DNA from: Lysobacter sp. CFH 32150
GTDB lineage: Bacteria > Pseudomonadota > Gammaproteobacteria > Xanthomonadales > Xanthomonadaceae
Direction of reading: 5' to 3'
Assembly (NCBI RefSeq): GCF_022758295.1
Contig: NZ_JALDWJ010000008.1
Span: 62,001 to 126,000, forward strand
Length of the DNA: 64,000 bases
Shown here: one piece after another, positions 59,960-64,000 of the stretch
How positions within the stretch are numbered: the first letter of the stretch is position 1
Layout: every line of letters begins with the position of its first letter
The notes under the pieces: generated by a model
Seen by the model: only the letters and a program-made list of their open reading frames with translations
Told to the model about the DNA's origin: nothing
Databases searched by the model: none
Translations under genes and position numbers: made by a program

Positions 59960-61543
59960 CTAGACGGCACCCCGGATCAAATCCGCCGCACGCTCAGCGA
60001 TCATGATCGTCGGGGCGTTGGTGTTGCCGCCGAGCAAGGTCGGCATGACCGAGGCATCGACGACACGCAGGCCCTCGACGCCGCGTACACGCAATTCAGG
60101 ATCGACCACCGATTGCGCATCGCTGCCCATGCGGCAGGTGCCGATCGGGTGGTAGATCGTTTCTGCCTTCGCGCGGACGAACTCGGCGAGCTCGGCGTCG
60201 GTGAGGTCATTGCGGGCTGGGAAGATCGGTTCGCCGCGATACGGGTCGAATGCCTTCTGCGCGAAGATCTCGCGCGACAGCTTCGCGCACTCGACCATCA
60301 TCTTCAGGTCGAAACCTTCGGCGTCGCCGAGATAGTTCGCTTCGATCCGCGGCTTGTCCGCAGCGCGATTGCTGACCAGGCTGAGCTGGCCGCGGCTGCG
60401 CGGGCGCAGGAAACAGGCGTGCAGCGTGTAGCCGTCGCCTTCGAGGCGATTGCGGCCGTGGTCGTCGAGCATCGCCGGAACGAAGTGGAACTGGATGTCG
60501 GCGCGATTGTCCGGCGCATAACGTGAGCGCAGGAAGGCGCCGGCTTCGGCGACGTTGCTGGAGCCCGGACCACTGTGGTCGCGCAGGTAGTAGTCGAAGG
60601 CGACTTTCACGTCGCTGAGATGGTCGTAGCTGACGCCAGGCGGGCAGTGCTGCAGGGTGCAGATGTCGAGGTGGTCCTGCAGGTTGGCGCCGACATTCGG
60701 TGCGTCGACGACGACTTCGATCCGTTGCTGGCGCAACTGCGCCGCCGGGCCGATGCCGGACAACATCAGCAACTGCGGCGAATTGATCGCACCACCGCTG
60801 AGGATCACTTCGCGCGACGCTTGTTGGTGGAAGGCCTTGCCGAGCATCGAGTAGGTCACGCCATTGGCGCGACCCTTCTCAAACGTGATGCGGCTGGCCA
60901 TTGCATGGGTGTGGATGGTGAGGTTCGGCCGCGACTTCACCGGATTGAGATAAGCCACTGCCGCCGAACAACGAGCGCCGTCCTTCTGCGTGACCTGGTA
61001 GTAGCCGAAACCTTGTTGCTGCGGACCGTTGAAGTCGCGGTTACGCGGATAGCCCGCCTGTTGTCCCGCCTCGATGAAGACCTCCGACAGCGGGTTGGTA
61101 TAGCGATGGTCAGAGACGTACAGCGGACCCTGGTCGCCATGCAGCGCATCGCCGCCGCGGGCGTTGTGCTCGGAACGCTTGAAGTAGGGCAGTACCGTGT
61201 TCCAGTCCCAACCGCTCGCGCCCTCCGCGGCCCATTCGTCGTAATCGCCGGGCACCCCGCGGGCGTAGCACATGGCGTTGATCGAACTGGAGCCACCCAG
61301 CACCTTGCCGCGCGGCCACCACAGCACGCGGTTGTTCAAATGCGGCTCGGGCGTGGTGTGGTAATCCCAGTTCAGACGCTTGTTGTTGGCGATCTTGGCG
61401 ATGCCGGCGGGCATGTGGATGAAGGGATGCCAGTCACGCGCACCGGCTTCCAGCAGCAGCACCTTGACGCTGGGGTCTTCGGACAGCCGGTTGGCGAGGA
61501 CGCAGCCGGCCGAGCCGGCGCCGATGATGATGTAGTCGTACAA
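59960..61543 (-). CDS. GMC-family FAD oxidoreductase (choline dehydrogenase-like)
   Basis: The 527-residue flavoprotein oxidises an alcohol or choline-like substrate. It starts with the FAD-binding 'YDYIIIGAGSAGCVLANRLS', then 'WPRGKVLGGSSSINAMCYAR', the GMC signature 'ILSGGAINSPQLLMLSGIGP', and C-terminal 'YHPIGTCRMGSDAQSV' and 'GGNTNAPTIMIAERAADLI' with the active-site His and Asn. No ATG fits; a TTG at 61543 with GGGGA upstream gives a normal family length, whereas the next ATG or GTG far upstream would run into the divergent gene. Confidence 0.88.
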   Translation of the reverse strand: MYDYIIIGAGSAGCVLANRLSEDPSVKVLLLEAGARDWHPFIHMPAGIAKIANNKRLNWDYHTTPEPHLNNRVLWWPRGKVLGGSSSINAMCYARGVPGDYDEWAAEGASGWDWNTVLPYFKRSEHNARGGDALHGDQGPLYVSDHRYTNPLSEVFIEAGQQAGYPRNRDFNGPQQQGFGYYQVTQKDGARCSAAVAYLNPVKSRPNLTIHTHAMASRITFEKGRANGVTYSMLGKAFHQQASREVILSGGAINSPQLLMLSGIGPAAQLRQQRIEVVVDAPNVGANLQDHLDICTLQHCPPGVSYDHLSDVKVAFDYYLRDHSGPGSSNVAEAGAFLRSRYAPDNRADIQFHFVPAMLDDHGRNRLEGDGYTLHACFLRPRSRGQLSLVSNRAADKPRIEANYLGDAEGFDLKMMVECAKLSREIFAQKAFDPYRGEPIFPARNDLTDAELAEFVRAKAETIYHPIGTCRMGSDAQSVVDPELRVRGVEGLRVVDASVMPTLLGGNTNAPTIMIAERAADLIRGAV

Positions 61544-61680
61544 CCTGCTGTCCCCGTCGAACGCGGTCTGGCCAATTCGCGGCGACGCTACGCCGCTGAG
61601 TTGGAGCAAATACTCCGCGCATGGTAGCGGCAGCGCGGGGCATGGGCTAACGTGCCGCGACCTGTACCGGAGTGCTGCCG

Positions 61681-63003
61681 ATGGCGGCAAACCCTGTAGA
61701 CCTCAAACCCGCGGCGCGCGTCCACAGTGGCGAATGGCATGCGGTGGTCCTGTCGTTCGTGTACTTCTTCTGCGTCCTGGCGGCGTATTACATGCTGCGG
61801 CCGGTGCGCGAGCAGCTCTCCGCTGCCGTGGGATCGACCCAGCTGCCGTGGTTCTACGGGGCGACCTTCGTCGTCATGCTGGCGCTGGCGCCGGTGTTCG
61901 GCGCGCTGGTGGCGCGCTATCCGCGGCGCATCACGGTGCCGAGCATCTATCTGTTCGCCATCATCTGCCTGCTCGGATTCGTGCCCTTGTTCGTCGCTCC
62001 GGAACTGCTGGGCGTGCGCACGCTGGGCATCGTTTTCTTCGTCTGGGTCAGCGTGTTCAACCTGTTCGCGGTGTCGGTGTTCTGGATCTTCATGACCGAC
62101 ATCTGGGACGAAGCGCAGTCGCGGCGATTGTTCCCGGTGATTGCCGTCGCCGGTACGGCGGGGGCGGTAGCCGGGCCACTGCTGACGCGGAGCCTGGTCG
62201 AGGTGATCGGTGTGGCGCCGTTGCTGGTGGCGTCGTCGGTGCTGCTCGGAATTGCAGTGGCGTGCGTAGTGGCGCTGGGGCGTTGGGCGCGCAAGCACAG
62301 CACGCGGCGCCACGACGTGGCGCACGAGGCGGCAGTGGGCGGGAGCATGTGGGACGGCCTCAGGCAGGTTTTTGCCAATCCGTTCATGCGCGGCATGGCG
62401 ATGCTGCTGTTGCTTGCCGACGGCATCGGCACGGTCTGTTATGCCCTGGTCGCCGACTACTCCAATGCAACGTTCACCGATGCCGTTGCGCGTACACGTT
62501 TCGCCGCCAACGTCGATCTGGCGGCGAACCTGCTGACCGTGATTGCCCAGCTCACGCTCACGCGCTGGTTGCTGCCACGCAAGGGGCCTGGCGCGGTGCT
62601 GCTGGTGTGGGCGCTCGCGGGTGCGGCGGTGTTGCTGATGGTGGTGCTTGCCGATGATCCGCACGCGCCGCTGATCGGTGCGATGCCGGCGGTGGCGATC
62701 GCGTTGATCGTTAGTCGCGGCCTTGCCTACGGCATGGCGGAACCTGCACGCCACAGTCTATTCGCACAGGTGCCGCGCAACTTGCGTTACAAAGGCCAGA
62801 ACGCGGTCGACACCGCGGTGTGGCGCTTCGGCGACCTGTCGATCTCGCTGGCGATGAACGCGTTGCGCAGCATCGGCGTCGTGACCGCGGGCTTTGCCGG
62901 TCTCAGTGCCGTGGCGGCGGTGACCGCCGCGGCGCTGGGTTGGCGCCTGTCGAAACAAGTTGAAGGCAGTAAAGCGCCAGCGCAGCAGGCGGCCGGCGCT
63001 TGA
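61681..63003 (+). CDS. MFS transporter, ATP/ADP-translocase-like subgroup
   Basis: A 440-residue, about twelve-helix permease. The early 'YYMLRPVREQLSAAVGSTQL' plus 'PWFYGATFVVMLALAPVFGA' and the late 'RYKGQNAVDTAVWRFGDLSI' resemble the NTP/NDP-exchange (Tlc/Npt) related branch of the major facilitator superfamily, not sugar or drug porters. Free-living members have unknown substrates. ATG at 61681 is used; a GTG at 61672 is possible. Its stop overlaps the next start (TTGA). Confidence 0.8.
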   Translation: MAANPVDLKPAARVHSGEWHAVVLSFVYFFCVLAAYYMLRPVREQLSAAVGSTQLPWFYGATFVVMLALAPVFGALVARYPRRITVPSIYLFAIICLLGFVPLFVAPELLGVRTLGIVFFVWVSVFNLFAVSVFWIFMTDIWDEAQSRRLFPVIAVAGTAGAVAGPLLTRSLVEVIGVAPLLVASSVLLGIAVACVVALGRWARKHSTRRHDVAHEAAVGGSMWDGLRQVFANPFMRGMAMLLLLADGIGTVCYALVADYSNATFTDAVARTRFAANVDLAANLLTVIAQLTLTRWLLPRKGPGAVLLVWALAGAAVLLMVVLADDPHAPLIGAMPAVAIALIVSRGLAYGMAEPARHSLFAQVPRNLRYKGQNAVDTAVWRFGDLSISLAMNALRSIGVVTAGFAGLSAVAAVTAAALGWRLSKQVEGSKAPAQQAAGA

Positions 63004-63881
63004 AACGCCGCTGGCACCGTCTGCCGCTATGGCTGCGACGCACGTTGCTTGCCGCACTGCTGATCGGCTTCGCCTGCGCGGCCTGGGGCTTCGCCTGGGA
63101 ACCACGCACGCTGGTCGAGCGCGATTACGCGCTGACCTTGCCGCGCTGGTCGACGCAATGCGAAGGGTTGCGCATCGATGTCGTCAGCGACATCCACACC
63201 GGCTCGCCGCACAACGGCGTCGACAACCTCGACCGCATCGTGCGCACGCTTGTCGCCAGTGACTCGGACGCGGTGCTGATGGCCGGCGACTACGTCATCC
63301 TCAGCGTGTTCATGGGCGAATACGTGCCGGCGGAGACTTTCGCCGAACACTTGAAGCCGCTGACGGCGCGCAAGCCGGTGTACGCGGTGTTGGGCAACCA
63401 CGACTGGTGGAAGGATGGCGCCAAGGTCCGCACCGCACTCGAATCCGCCGGCGTGGTGGTGCTGGAGAACGAGGCACGCGAGGTCGTGCTGGATGACTGC
63501 AAGCTATGGCTCGTCGGCATCGGCGATCTCTGGGAAGGCAAACCCGATGTCGCGCGCGCGTTCTCGGCCGTGACCGGCGATGCGCCCGCCTTGGCGATCA
63601 CCCACAACCCGGATCTGTTCCCGCAAGTGCCGGCGCGTGCGTCGCTGCTGATCGCAGGCCACACGCATGGCGGGCAGGTGAACCTGCCGCTGATCGGTCG
63701 CCCGGTGTTGCCGATACGCGGACGCTACGCGATCGGTGAATACATCGAGCATGGCAGCCACCTGTTCGTCACGCCCGGCATCGGCACCAGCATCTTGCCG
63801 GTGCGCTTCGGCGTGCCACCGGAGATTTCGCGGCTGACGCTGCACAGTGGAACCGCATTGCATGCTCGAGCGCCGCAGTAG
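63000..63881 (+). CDS. YkuE/YaeI-like metallophosphoesterase
   Basis: The 293-residue protein has an N-terminal membrane helix (about 12-32) and a calcineurin fold: 'IDVVSDIHTGSPHNGVDNLD', 'AVLMAGDYVIL', 'VYAVLGNHDWWKDGAKV', 'LAITHNPDLFP' and 'LLIAGHTHGGQVNLPLIGRP'. The class includes lipid phosphodiesterases of the envelope. Starts with TTG overlapping the MFS stop by 4 nt; no better start is near. Confidence 0.88.
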   Translation: MKRRWHRLPLWLRRTLLAALLIGFACAAWGFAWEPRTLVERDYALTLPRWSTQCEGLRIDVVSDIHTGSPHNGVDNLDRIVRTLVASDSDAVLMAGDYVILSVFMGEYVPAETFAEHLKPLTARKPVYAVLGNHDWWKDGAKVRTALESAGVVVLENEAREVVLDDCKLWLVGIGDLWEGKPDVARAFSAVTGDAPALAITHNPDLFPQVPARASLLIAGHTHGGQVNLPLIGRPVLPIRGRYAIGEYIEHGSHLFVTPGIGTSILPVRFGVPPEISRLTLHSGTALHARAPQ

Positions 63882-63882
63882 A

Positions 63883-64000
63883 GTGAGGATTCGTAGGTAC
63901 ACATGGATGCTTGCCATGTGCCTGGCCGCAGGGGCGGCGACTGCAGTCGATGCGCCCGACGGCGCCCCCACCAAGCCACGGCTCATCGTCGAGGAATCCA
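63883..64000 (+). CDS. exported protein, 3' end outside window
   Basis: From a GTG at 63883 (or ATG at 63862 in the same frame, overlapping the previous gene) the frame stays open to the window edge. It begins 'MRIRRYTWMLAMCLAAGAAT' followed by AVDAP, a clear signal peptide, then a Pro-rich polar stretch. Too short to identify. Confidence 0.6.
   Translation, partial: MRIRRYTWMLAMCLAAGAATAVDAPDGAPTKPRLIVEES

Overview
The window is about 64 kb of dense, high-G+C chromosome with short gaps, many 4-nt start/stop overlaps and no phage, transposase, rRNA or CRISPR. Gene content (class I fructose-bisphosphate aldolase next to pyruvate kinase, thiS/thiG/trmB, metK-ahcY-metF behind an SAH riboswitch, B12-controlled metE, DUF4124-type secreted proteins, rimB-rimK) and the interspersed palindromic repeats point to a gammaproteobacterium of the Lysobacterales (Xanthomonadaceae/Rhodanobacteraceae). 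I cannot fix the genus.

Layout. 1-7.3 kb: a Sel1-repeat protein cut by the window edge, a tiny secreted protein, a GNAT acetyltransferase, pyk, two tandem TonB-C-like secreted paralogues and fba. 7.3-19.3 kb: macro-domain hydrolase with a membrane protein, an RND efflux pair followed by a TrmH-type rRNA methylase, a repeat cluster, an M28 peptidase, mscL, an FAH-family protein, a Rieske protein and an SLC13 permease. 19.3-24.7 kb: trmB-thiG, then a + strand cassette (two tandem GEMM/c-di-GMP-type riboswitches driving an 893-residue secreted protein) that separates thiG from thiS, then tRNA-Gly(CCC). 24.7-30.9 kb: rimB-rimK, a candidate small RNA, an OmpR-type two-component system, ilvE and two DUF4124-like paralogues. 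31-41.4 kb: methyl-cycle genes (metF, ahcY, metK on one side, metE on the other, each unit with its own riboswitch) around an OlsF-like ornithine-lipid acyltransferase fusion and an LpxH-like phosphoesterase. 41.4-50.3 kb: dusB, DUF4893, ribokinase, NupC, a diguanylate cyclase, an aldo/keto reductase and an ECF sigma/membrane anti-sigma-like/PDZ operon. 50.6-64 kb: SPFH-NfeD, gcvT-gcvH, a candidate small RNA, a histone-H1-like protein, a beta-lactamase-family hydrolase, LemA-M48, a GMC oxidoreductase, an ATP/ADP-translocase-like MFS protein, a metallophosphoesterase and a gene cut by the right edge.

The most unusual structures are two copies of a non-coding element (19355-19625 and 50245-50513). 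Each has a 203-bp core, present in opposite orientations, made of two hairpins. Each core is bracketed by 33-34 bp inverted arms whose outer 26-27 bp are specific to that locus, so the element appears to carry an inverted duplication of its own target instead of a direct target-site repeat. One arm covers the start codon of the ECF sigma gene and another reaches the trmB stop codon. The second highlight is the tandem riboswitch cassette, which ties a large secreted protein to cyclic-dinucleotide signalling; a diguanylate cyclase lies 20 kb away. Positions and motifs were read by eye; family names come from recognition of motifs, not from searches.
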